DNA of 64,000 nt, taken from positions 1,860,001 through 1,924,000 of the forward strand of contig NZ_CP009555.1 of NCBI RefSeq assembly GCF_000959365.1, given 5' to 3'. Source of the DNA: Burkholderia oklahomensis C6786 (GTDB lineage Bacteria > Pseudomonadota > Gammaproteobacteria > Burkholderiales > Burkholderiaceae). The notes under the pieces were generated by a model. That model did not search any database. It saw only the letters and a program-made list of their open reading frames with translations, and was not told where the DNA came from. The number at the start of each line of letters is the position of its first letter. The stretch's first letter is position 1. A program made the position numbers and the translations under genes. Shown here piece by piece: positions 1 through 7,243 of the stretch.

Positions 1-506
1 CCTTGAGATTATCCGCGCGGCTATACGTGCCGCCGCAGTTGCGCCGTCGGATCGAGCTGCCCTCGATACGTGCGGAGACGCGCTGCGCCTTTTGGCAGCT
101 ATTGCCACGAGGAGCGGGAGGGCTGATGCATAAGTCCTTTTCCAGTCCACTCGACGTCGCAATGATCAGCGTGGAGCGCCTGAGCGCGCTGGCGGGCCTG
201 CTGGCGATTGAAGATGTCGTCTCCGCATTTGCTAACTTGTCGCCACTCGCGCAGGTGGCGCTTTTCGGCACATTTGAGTCCGGGTTGGTCGAAGTCCGTA
301 CGGCCTTGTTGCAGATGGCGGAAAACGGCGTCGATCACGGTCACGGAACGGTGTGCGCATCTGTCGCAGGACCAGGGATGAGCGGCCGTCCATAAGCTAT
401 TGCCATTCTGAACAGCGGCGGGTTCCTGCATGTGCGGGCGTACACAGTCGCGTAACCTCGGCCCGATGCCACATTTACAACAATTTCCTTGGTCTTGTGC
501 CAAAGT
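1..506. other. Left-edge stretch without a supportable gene
   Basis: Open frames exist on both strands, for example about 130 codons on + from base 3, but none has a convincing start, Shine-Dalgarno sequence or recognisable family. The first bases may be the end of a gene lying left of the window. Base composition is lower in GC than the flagellar part of the window, in keeping with the accessory block that follows. Left unannotated. Confidence 0.4.
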
Positions 507-523
507 GGCGCCACAATGGCGCC
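507..523. promoter_or_regulatory. Palindrome, possible operator of the RHH regulator
   Basis: A perfect 7-bp inverted repeat (GGCGCCA, 3-bp spacer CAA, TGGCGCC) overlaps the first possible start codon (516) of the ribbon-helix-helix gene. Ribbon-helix-helix proteins bind short palindromes as dimers and often repress themselves, so this is a natural candidate for an autoregulatory site controlling the restriction-modification block. The symmetry is seen in the sequence; the operator role is inferred. Confidence 0.4.
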
Positions 524-731
524 TATGAAAGCCGCCCGCAGAGACCCTATCGCGCTTGAGCGTATCAATTTGCGCCTCGCCCCCGAGGTGCTAGAGGCCA
601 TTGATGTCGAGTGCTCGCGCCGGGCCGGCAACGTTTCGCGCAACACATGGATTACAGAAGCCGTGACTGAAAAATTGGCACGTCATAGCGCTGCCTTGCG
701 CTCGGCGAATGCGGAGGGAACCGATGTATAG
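516..731 (+). CDS. Ribbon-helix-helix (CopG/Arc-like) small DNA-binding protein
   Basis: A 71-residue protein. Residues about 14-55 have the RHH pattern: a short beta strand (ERINLRLAPEV) followed by two helices (VLEAIDVECSRRAG, then SRNTWITEAVTEKLAR). Such proteins are dimeric repressors or the antitoxin/control half of small modules. The start could be the ATG at 516 or at 525; the first lies inside a perfect palindrome. The gene overlaps the methyltransferase start at 724 by 8 bp, so the two are co-transcribed and a control (C-protein-like) role for the restriction-modification block is likely. It has no toxin partner next to it, which argues against a toxin-antitoxin pair. Confidence 0.7.
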   Translation: MAPMKAARRDPIALERINLRLAPEVLEAIDVECSRRAGNVSRNTWITEAVTEKLARHSAALRSANAEGTDV

Positions 732-1872
732 CTTCTATGAATTTTTTGCAGGCGGGGGTATGGCGCGCGCCGGCCTAGGTTCCGACTGGGAGTGTCAATT
801 TGCCAATGATTTCGATTCCAAGAAAGCGATCAGCTATGCTGCGAACTGGGGTGACGATCATTTAAATTCGGACGATGTGGCGGCACTGAGTACAGCGGAT
901 TTGCCGGGTCATGTTGATCTCGCCTGGGCTTCTTTTCCCTGCCAAGATCTTTCTCTAGCCGGTGCCGGTGCTGGCCTCAAGGGTGATCGCTCCGGCACTT
1001 TCAGGCCGTTCTGGAAACTCGTGAAGGCCTTGGGTGAAGAGGATCGTGCGCCACGCATGGTCGTGCTCGAAAACGTATGCGGTGCCCTTAGCTCGCACGA
1101 CGGCAAGGATTTCGCCGCTATTAGTGCTGCTTTGTCCAACGGTGGTTATCGATTTGGTGCCGTTGTGATGAACGCGATTCATTTCTTGCCGCAATCTCGA
1201 CCGCGACTGTTCGTCATTGGAGTGCGCAAGTCTTTTCCGGTACCTCGCAATTTGATTGCTGGTGGTCCGGATGGAGAGTGGCATCCCCCCGCACTGGTTG
1301 AAGCGTACGGCAAATTGTCGAAGCGCTCTCAAAGCTCGTGGGTATGGTGGAACGTACCGGCGCCGCCGGTGCGCACGTCGATCTTCGCTGACTTGGTGGA
1401 GGATGAGCCGCACGGAGTTACTTGGCATACGGCCGGAGAAACCGAAAGACTGCTTGAGCTGATGAATCCACTCAATCGAGCAAAAGTTGAGGTGGCCAAA
1501 AAGGCCAGACGCCGTATGGTTGGTACAATTTATAGACGCACTCGTGCGGATGGTCCCAAGGGGCAAAAGACGCAAAGGGCCGAAATCCGCTTTGATGACG
1601 TGGCCGGTTGCCTGCGTACGCCTACCGGCGGCTCTAGCCGCCAAACTATCATGGTGATCGACGGCGAGAGCGTTCGTTCGCGCCTCTTGTCGCCTCGTGA
1701 AGCTGCCCGCCTAATGGGATTGCCTGATACCTATCTTTTGCCTGCAAATTACAACGATGCCTATCATCTGGCCGGTGATGGTGTAGTTGTACCGGTTGTT
1801 CGGTTTTTGGCGGAACACATTCTGGAACCTTTGTTGTCTGCAACCTTGGCGATTGAGAGGAAGGCCGCGTAA
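724..1872 (+). CDS. DNA (cytosine-5)-methyltransferase, type II R-M
   Basis: A 382-residue C5-cytosine methyltransferase that moves a methyl group from SAM to cytosine in a specific DNA site. Visible motifs in order: motif I FAGGGMARAGL at residues 8-18 (SAM binding), motif IV FPCQDL with catalytic Cys73, motif VI ENV at 116-118, motif VIII QSRPRLFVIG near 160, and a C-terminal motif IX/X region (SPREAARLMGLPD, then AGDGV). The variable target-recognition region lies between about residues 180 and 310; specificity cannot be read from it. Its stop overlaps the start of the DUF4928 gene (TAATG), giving translational coupling. The start at 724 is the first ATG that gives the normal C5-Mtase N-terminus. 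Confidence 0.93.
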   Translation: MYSFYEFFAGGGMARAGLGSDWECQFANDFDSKKAISYAANWGDDHLNSDDVAALSTADLPGHVDLAWASFPCQDLSLAGAGAGLKGDRSGTFRPFWKLVKALGEEDRAPRMVVLENVCGALSSHDGKDFAAISAALSNGGYRFGAVVMNAIHFLPQSRPRLFVIGVRKSFPVPRNLIAGGPDGEWHPPALVEAYGKLSKRSQSSWVWWNVPAPPVRTSIFADLVEDEPHGVTWHTAGETERLLELMNPLNRAKVEVAKKARRRMVGTIYRRTRADGPKGQKTQRAEIRFDDVAGCLRTPTGGSSRQTIMVIDGESVRSRLLSPREAARLMGLPDTYLLPANYNDAYHLAGDGVVVPVVRFLAEHILEPLLSATLAIERKAA

Positions 1873-2804
1873 TGGCTGATCTGCAAGAAGCTTTACGTAC
1901 CTTCAGCAAGGGACGGAAATTCGGAGGAAAAGGCCCGCTCTGCGTAGCTTTGGTTATCACCCAACATGCTAGGAAAATGGGGTTGCCTCTCGACCCAGAC
2001 AACTTGTTGACTGACGCCGGTGGCCAAGTGCTTGGATTGGGCAAGGGCCCAGTGCAGGCGGTGCTCAATCGCCATGGCATCGATCGTGTTTTGGCTGCTG
2101 AGGGAGGTCGTACAAGCCGTGGCAGCATTGGCAACATGCGCGAATACGTCGCTTTCCTAAATGCTCAGGCAACCGAGGGCGACGTGGATCTCGATGCAGT
2201 TGAATTATTTTGGATTGCACGCGTTCATGAATTCTTCGCGGCTAAGCCATTCAAGATTCGGCTCGATGCTTCGCGCAGTCTTCGGACGTTGGTGCGAGAT
2301 GTGATCATTCAGGCCGAGGATCGGCAACGCAACACGCCGGGAATGCAGTATGCCGGCGCGGTGTTGCAGCACTTGGTTGGTGCGAAGCTTGATTGCGCAA
2401 TGGGTACTGGAAACTTTGAGCACAACAGCTTTTCGACATCCGACGCGCAATCAGGGCGCGCTGGGGATTTCTTTATCGGGGACGTGGCTATTCATGTAAC
2501 CACTGCCCCGGGCGAAGCTGTTATTGGCCGTTGTCGTGACAATATCAATGATGGCCACCGACCAATCATTGTCACGACAGCTCGCGGTCTGGCGGCTGCC
2601 GAGGTATTGGCCGAGAATGCCGGTTTGGGCGAGCGCATCGACGTATTCGAAGTTGAACAGTTTGTTGCTCTTAATCTCTACGAGCTGGGCAAGTTCGCTG
2701 CAGAAGGGCGTCGTGTGGCGGTCGGCGATGTGGTGACTCGATACAACGAGATTATCGAAGAAGTCGAAACGGATCCGAGTTTGAAGATAGAATTTCGGCA
2801 ATGA
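1872..2804 (+). CDS. DUF4928-type protein, probable restriction endonuclease
   Basis: A 310-residue protein overlapping the methyltransferase stop by one base and the vsr start by four. I recognise it as the DUF4928 type that repeatedly sits directly after C5-methyltransferases, where the cognate endonuclease is expected. The segment GDFFIGDVAIHVTTAP (about residues 197-212) has acidic residues on predicted beta strands, as in a PD-(D/E)xK-like core, but I cannot point to a proven active site. The placement between methyltransferase and Vsr, with coupling on both sides, is the main evidence for the role. No membrane segments or signal peptide are seen. Confidence 0.65.
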   Translation: MADLQEALRTFSKGRKFGGKGPLCVALVITQHARKMGLPLDPDNLLTDAGGQVLGLGKGPVQAVLNRHGIDRVLAAEGGRTSRGSIGNMREYVAFLNAQATEGDVDLDAVELFWIARVHEFFAAKPFKIRLDASRSLRTLVRDVIIQAEDRQRNTPGMQYAGAVLQHLVGAKLDCAMGTGNFEHNSFSTSDAQSGRAGDFFIGDVAIHVTTAPGEAVIGRCRDNINDGHRPIIVTTARGLAAAEVLAENAGLGERIDVFEVEQFVALNLYELGKFAAEGRRVAVGDVVTRYNEIIEEVETDPSLKIEFRQ

Positions 2805-3259
2805 AAGAAGCGCCGGAGCAACGGAGCCGCATCATGCGGGCCGTACGTTCCCGTGACACTCAGCCAGAATTGGCGGTGCGTCGGTTGCTTCGCAGCTTGG
2901 GCTTTCCTGGTTATCGATTGCATCGCCCCGACCTACCGGGTAAGCCCGACATTGCTTTTATTGGCCGTCGCAAAGCGATCTTCATACACGGTTGCTTCTG
3001 GCACGGCCATAACTGCCCGCGTGGTAACCGCATACCGGTGGCAAATGCCGACTACTGGTGCCGCAAAATTGAGCGCAACCGCCAACGAGATTCGAAACAT
3101 CTAACAGAGCTGTACAGCCTCGGATGGTTGGTGCTGACAATTTGGGAATGCCAGTTGCGCGACGTGGCTGCTATTTCTGCGAGGCTCGCCAACTTTATGA
3201 CGGAGGGCGATGCGTCACGCGGCCCGTTTAAGGGGGATGGTGAGATGTCGAAGGAATGA
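2801..3259 (+). CDS. vsr: Very short patch repair (Vsr) DNA mismatch endonuclease
   Basis: A 152-residue Vsr endonuclease. These enzymes nick DNA 5' of the T in T:G mismatches made when 5-methylcytosine deaminates, so they offset the mutagenic cost of a C5-methyltransferase. Diagnostic features are the N-terminal RSRIMRAVRSRDTQPE, the PGKPDIAF segment with the catalytic Asp, the metal/zinc region IHGCFWHGHNC, and the C-terminal LGWLVLTIWECQL. The ATG overlaps the end of the DUF4928 gene (ATGA), so it is the last gene of the four-gene block. The length is normal for the family. Confidence 0.95.
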   Translation: MKEAPEQRSRIMRAVRSRDTQPELAVRRLLRSLGFPGYRLHRPDLPGKPDIAFIGRRKAIFIHGCFWHGHNCPRGNRIPVANADYWCRKIERNRQRDSKHLTELYSLGWLVLTIWECQLRDVAAISARLANFMTEGDASRGPFKGDGEMSKE

Positions 3260-3293
3260 GACGGCGCGCTTTAGCCAGTACGCTAGGTCACGT

Positions 3294-3348
3294 GAGTACT
3301 GCTCTCCGAAGGCAGGGGTTGCTGGTTCGATCCCAGCCGGGCGCGCCA
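3294..3348 (+). other. Partial tRNA-Arg(CCG) 3' segment, genomic-island attachment site
   Basis: This stretch reads as the anticodon arm (CTGCT-CTCCGAA-GGCAG, anticodon CCG), variable loop, T arm (GCTGG-TTCGATC-CCAGC), acceptor 3' strand CGGGCGC, discriminator G and encoded CCA of a tRNA-Arg. The 5' acceptor strand (expected GCGCCCG) and a proper D arm are absent upstream, so it is not an intact tRNA. Integrases of the tyrosine family target tRNA 3' ends and leave exactly such a direct repeat at the far side of an island. The intact tRNA-Arg and the rest of the island should lie left of this window. Confidence 0.75.
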
Positions 3349-3350
3349 AG

Positions 3351-3360
3351 CCAGATAAGG
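3351..3360. repeat. Target-site duplication, left copy
   Basis: CCAGATAAGG directly before the left inverted repeat of the IS256-family element; the second copy is at 4728-4737. Its preservation suggests a fairly recent, simple insertion. Confidence 0.8.
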
Positions 3361-4727
3361 AGCCTGTCAGATTTTTAGTGTGCTGAGGTCATGAGACGAT
3401 AACGGAACTAACGTCCTATGACCGATGCAACTGTGACCAAGAAGAGCAAGAACCCGAAGGCACCGAAGCTGTTTCCCGATGAGCTGATCGATCAGTTGCT
3501 TGCCCAGGTTCAGGGCAAGGATGCCGAGTCGATCCTGGGCGAATCGGGGCTGGCCGGCCAGCTCAAGAAGCAACTGGCCGAGCGCATGCTCGCGGCCGAG
3601 TTGAGCCACCATCTGGAAGCCGAGACCGAGCAAGGCAGGGCCGGTAACCACCGCAACGGCACCAGCCCCAAGACGGTCCTGACGCCCAACGGCGAACTGA
3701 AGCTGGATATTCCGCGCGATCGACAGGCGACGTTCGAGCCGCAGTTGGTCGGCAAGTACCAACGCCGGCTGCCAGGCTTCGACGACCACGTGATCAGCAT
3801 GTATGCGCGCGGCATGAGCGTTCGCGAGATTCAGGGCCATCTGCTGGAACTGTACGGGTTGCAAGTCTCGCCCGACCTGATTTCGACGGTCACCGACGAG
3901 GTGCTGGCCGACGTCGAACAGTGGCAGCAGCGGCCGCTCGAGGCCATGTATCCGATCGTGTACTTTGACGCGCTGCGGCTGAAGATCCGCGACGAAGGCA
4001 CGGTCAAGAACAAGGCGGTCTATCTGGCGCTGGGCATCCGCGCCGACGGCCGCAAGGAAGTACTGGGTTTGTGGATCGAGCAAACCGAAGGCGCCAAGTT
4101 CTGGCTGAAGGTCTTCAACGAGCTGAAGAACCGCGGCTTGCACGACATCCTGATCGCGGTGGTCGATGGGTTGCGCGGCTTCCCCGAAGCGATCGAGGCG
4201 GTCTATCCGGCCGCCCAAATCCAGACCTGCATCGTGCATCTGATCCGCAATTCGCTGAATCTGGCGAGCTGGAAGGATCGCAAGCCGCTGGCTGCCGCGA
4301 TCAAGCCGATCTATCAGGCCGCCACGGCCGAGGCGGCGGCAGCGGCGCTCGACGCCTTTGCGCAAAGCGAGTGGGGGCGCAAATTCCCTACCGTCGCGGC
4401 CATGTGGCAGCGCCAATGGGAACAGGTAATCCCCTTCTTCGCCTATCCGCCCGAGGTGCGTCGAATCGTATATACGACAAACGCTATCGGGAGCATGCAC
4501 ATGCAGTTGCGCAAGATCGTCAAGAACCGCGGCCACTTCCCGAGCGACGAAGCCGCCAGCAAACTGCTGTATCTGGCCTTGCGCAACATCGAAAAGGATT
4601 GGAAGATGCCGCCTATCACCTGGCGGCAAGCAGTCAATCAGTTCGCCATTCTGTTCGGCGAGCGATTCACCTCCGCCATCAGCTGAGATTTTTAACCGGC
4701 CTCAGCACACGAAATTCCTGACACGTC
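3361..4727 (+). mobile_element. IS256-family insertion sequence, complete ends
   Basis: A 1,367-bp element carrying one transposase gene. Left and right ends are imperfect 28-bp inverted repeats (3361-3388 and 4700-4727) sharing the inner block GTGTGCTGAGG and an outer TGTCAG. The element is flanked by direct copies of CCAGATAAGG (3351-3360 and 4728-4737), consistent with the 8-9 bp target duplication of this family plus chance matches. It is inserted 12 bp past the tRNA-derived attachment site. Confidence 0.9.
3418..4686 (+). CDS. IS256-family transposase with altered catalytic Glu
   Basis: A 422-residue mutator/IS256-type transposase of full length. The first two catalytic acids are present: Asp184 in VYFDALRLK and Asp250 in VVDGLRGF. 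The third should lie in TTNAIES; here the sequence reads TTNAIGSMHMQL, placing Gly at residue 358 (codon ggg at 4489-4491; one base from gag). The spacing 66 and 108 residues equals that of D167, D233 and E341 described for IS256 transposase, so the Glu is replaced. The reading frame is otherwise intact, suggesting a recently inactivated copy that could move only if a sister element supplies enzyme. Confidence 0.93.
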   Translation: MTDATVTKKSKNPKAPKLFPDELIDQLLAQVQGKDAESILGESGLAGQLKKQLAERMLAAELSHHLEAETEQGRAGNHRNGTSPKTVLTPNGELKLDIPRDRQATFEPQLVGKYQRRLPGFDDHVISMYARGMSVREIQGHLLELYGLQVSPDLISTVTDEVLADVEQWQQRPLEAMYPIVYFDALRLKIRDEGTVKNKAVYLALGIRADGRKEVLGLWIEQTEGAKFWLKVFNELKNRGLHDILIAVVDGLRGFPEAIEAVYPAAQIQTCIVHLIRNSLNLASWKDRKPLAAAIKPIYQAATAEAAAAALDAFAQSEWGRKFPTVAAMWQRQWEQVIPFFAYPPEVRRIVYTTNAIGSMHMQLRKIVKNRGHFPSDEAASKLLYLALRNIEKDWKMPPITWRQAVNQFAILFGERFTSAIS

Positions 4728-4737
4728 CCAGATAAGG
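4728..4737. repeat. Target-site duplication, right copy
   Basis: CCAGATAAGG directly after the right inverted repeat, identical to 3351-3360. Confidence 0.8.
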
Positions 4738-4881
4738 CTTCCAGCGATTTCCTCCCTAGGTCGTTTTCCCCCACTACAGTGAAATTACAGTCAGCCGGCG
4801 GCGACCAGCGGCGTTTCTGCCATCCGCTGACACTGCAGTCGGTAGCTCGATCACCTGAGCCGTTTGCAGATGCGGCTGCAC

Positions 4882-5070
4882 CTACCGCGCGAGGTGATCA
4901 GCCCACAGGTGCGCATACCGCTGCACCATCTCCAACGTTTCCCATCCGCCGAGTTCCTTGAGCACTTGCAACGGCGTACCGCACCGCACTACACATGCCA
5001 GAGCTCCTCCACATGCGCTGCAGAGATCGTGCCAGCGAGTGCTTCGGATGAGCCGGAAGCGGCTGCTTAC
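4882..5070 (-). pseudogene. Decayed phage/island integrase, C-terminal remnant
   Basis: On the minus strand the translation ends with GTPLQVLKELGGWETLEMVQ followed by RYAHL, the C-terminal box of tyrosine recombinases with the catalytic Tyr in the RYAHL part. Upstream a recognisable HDL survives, but the HxxR region is split between two frames (HDLCSACGG in one, QRMWRSSGMCSAV in the next), so a frameshift lies near 5000. The N-terminal catalytic Arg domain is missing. It points left, toward the tRNA-derived site, and is probably the relic of an older island integrated at the same tRNA. Bases beyond it to 5333 show no other clear gene. Confidence 0.65.
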
Positions 5071-5333
5071 GATCGCTGGAGCCTGGAGCAGAAGCGTGCA
5101 TCGCTCGATGTTCCGAGCCCAGATATTCCGCGTGCTCGGATGCAGCAGGAAATAGCGACGAAATGGGCCGCCTTGCACAGGCGGCCCGCCCGAACCGAAG
5201 TGAAAGCTCGATCGTCGAATGGCATGCCCTCGCACGTGACGAGCACGCCGCTTTTTTCGATTACATCGCCGCCCATGGCCAGACGGTTGCGTTGGCGTTG
5301 ACCGGACTGAACAGTTGGCCGGCGCGTTCGAGC

Positions 5334-6452
5334 CTAGCCCGGCTTGCGGCCGGAAGCTACGGTCCATCCCTCAAAGACGAGTGCGCCTACGCCGGCGAGC
5401 AACGCGACGACGGCGATGAAGCCGCCAATCCACGGAATCCATCCGACGAGCGAAAGCGCTAGCGTTGCCAGCGCCGCGAATGCGATGCGCCATCGTTTGA
5501 ATGCCGCGTCGGTCGGCTGGACGCGGCGCAGGGTCGCATCGCCGAGCGCGATACCCGCGCTCACGTAGCCGATGAGCAGCAGCGCAGGGTAAGCAAGGGC
5601 GGCCAATATGCCCAGCGGCGCCCCGATTCCGGTGACAAGCAGCACAATCACAGCAACGGGAACGCAAACAGTCACGACGAATGCCAGCAGCAGACTCAGC
5701 AGGAAGCGCTGCCTGACCCTTTCGGACACACGCAGCCAAAAGCCGGGCATGATGGCAACGAGCAGCGCGGCAAGGACCATCAGGCCGATCGTCCAGATCC
5801 AGCGCCCGACCCGAAGCACGGTGTGTTCAGGCGCGGCAGGCCGGTGCGTTGTCAGCCGCTCAATGCCTCCACTGACGACGGCGCGTGGATCTTGTTCGAT
5901 AGGATTTGGACTGCGGTAGCGCAGCGCGCCGGTCACGCGCGCATTCGGACCGAGCGTCACTTCGCGTCCACTCGCTTCCACGTCGCCGCCGATCGCGCCG
6001 TTGATATATATGCGGCCGCCTGTTGCCTGGAGGTAGCCCTTGATGTCGCCGATCACGTTGACTCGCCCTCCGGCGATGCTGGCGTTGCCGGAGATCTGCG
6101 CGCGCCGGCTGATATCGACCCTGCGGCCGGCAATGCGCGCGTTCCGGCCGACGGCGGCATTCACGACCAACTCGCTGCCCGCAGCGTAAAGGTTCTCGCC
6201 AGCGTTGCCGTCGATCAGCAGATCGCGGCCTGCGAGAACGACGTCGCCGGCTACGTTCGATGCAAGCGTGACCGCCTCGCCTGCGGCAATCGCATCGCCG
6301 GCAACCGGCTGCTCGATCTCGACGCTGCTGCCCGCAGCGAAGTGGTCGCTGCCGATGTCGTGAGCGAAACCGGACTCTGCGCGCCAGGCCGCGCCGGCCA
6401 CATCCGCGAGTGCGAGAAGCAATACGATGGATACGACAGCAAGCCGATGCAT
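5334..6452 (-). CDS. Bactofilin-like polymer-forming domain membrane protein
   Basis: A 372-residue protein with a signal peptide (MHRLAVVSIVLLLALADVAG) followed by repeats of short beta-strand turns from about residues 30 to 190, such as GENLYAAGSELVVNAAVGRN and GGRVNVIGDIKGYL. That pattern is typical of polymer-forming (bactofilin-like) right-handed beta helices. After a linker come four or five hydrophobic segments from about 218 to 365. Family members of this layout are poorly characterised; an envelope scaffold role is possible. The start at 6452 was chosen over an in-frame start 24 codons upstream because it gives a clean signal peptide. It is transcribed alone. Confidence 0.75.
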   Translation of the reverse strand: MHRLAVVSIVLLLALADVAGAAWRAESGFAHDIGSDHFAAGSSVEIEQPVAGDAIAAGEAVTLASNVAGDVVLAGRDLLIDGNAGENLYAAGSELVVNAAVGRNARIAGRRVDISRRAQISGNASIAGGRVNVIGDIKGYLQATGGRIYINGAIGGDVEASGREVTLGPNARVTGALRYRSPNPIEQDPRAVVSGGIERLTTHRPAAPEHTVLRVGRWIWTIGLMVLAALLVAIMPGFWLRVSERVRQRFLLSLLLAFVVTVCVPVAVIVLLVTGIGAPLGILAALAYPALLLIGYVSAGIALGDATLRRVQPTDAAFKRWRIAFAALATLALSLVGWIPWIGGFIAVVALLAGVGALVFEGWTVASGRKPG

Positions 6453-7243
6453 GATCGCGCTCCCAGTGTGCGGGCGACAGTCTTGGCATGGGCGCGCGCG
6501 TCTCCCGGGATCCAGCCCTGTCACTGTTCGTCGCTCGCTCCCCCGTGAAAATCATAGGTCAGGTTGGCGATTCGTCATCGCTATGGAGGCGAGGGTGATT
6601 GAGATCGCACGCATTCCTGGTGCGCGGCAACGTTACCCAAGAGGCGGCCGGCGCGCCCGAGACGATAGGAATTGCAGTCAGTTGGGGGATTGGTCGTCGA
6701 TGTGCGTTTGTGCGCCTTTCGGACTTCTTCGCACACGTCGCGCATTCGTTTCAGAAATGCAATATACGGGGCTGATTCCTGTTTTCCCAAGTATTGAACG
6801 GCAGCCGTATTTGTCTCGTCCCATAGTCGTTCGAATTTCTGTTTCACTTCGATCGGTGCCGTCGTGCCTCTGCATCGCGTACACGATGAACATGCGCCCG
6901 AATTCCCGGCCTGACTGACGTTGCTTCTCACAGTCAGCACTCACTCGCCGCGAAGCACGCATCCGGTGGCACGCCGCTTCCCGATCGATTGATTTCCTCG
7001 ACGTCCTTCGAGCGTGCTGAATCTCGAATGTCGAATTGACGTGCCAATAATTTTATTATTGATCGATTTGAGAACGGTGCCTCGCCCTATTGACTTAATG
7101 AAAAATACAAACTGCAAGGTATTTATGAAAATTAATTGGAACATCTCGAATTAAGGTCCTAGCATAAATTCCATTGGTATCGCGAATAGCTTCCAAACGT
7201 TGGCTTTGCCGATGTCCGGCATGTTTGCAGCAAAGGAGGCGAC
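6453..7243. other. Low-GC intergenic stretch
   Basis: About 790 bp, markedly lower in GC near 7020-7150 (runs such as ttttattattgatcg). Apart from a possible broken small gene on the minus strand (6581-6962) nothing convincing is coded here. The AT-rich part just upstream of 7244 probably holds the promoter of the AA10-like gene and may attract H-NS-like proteins. Confidence 0.5.
6581..6962 (-). pseudogene. Possible frameshifted small hypothetical gene
   Basis: One minus-strand frame contains a protein-like helix-rich stretch (APIEVKQKFERLWDETNTAA, then LGKQESAPYIAFLKRMRDVC). The only good ATG near its 5' side reads MFIVYAMQRHDGTD in a neighbouring frame. The two would join with a one-base shift around 6865. 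No family is recognised. It may instead be a short intact gene using a GTG at the KQKF segment. Low confidence either way. Confidence 0.25.

Noticed and set aside
516..731. Antitoxin of a toxin-antitoxin pair
   Set aside because: No toxin-sized partner next to it; it overlaps the methyltransferase gene instead.
3270..3348. A complete tRNA-Arg gene
   Set aside because: The 3' part is clear, but the 5' acceptor strand that should pair with CGGGCGC and a normal D arm are missing, so it is a partial copy.
3367..4629. Long minus-strand open frame opposite the transposase
   Set aside because: Antisense shadow of the transposase; no start signal or family, and the + strand protein is complete.
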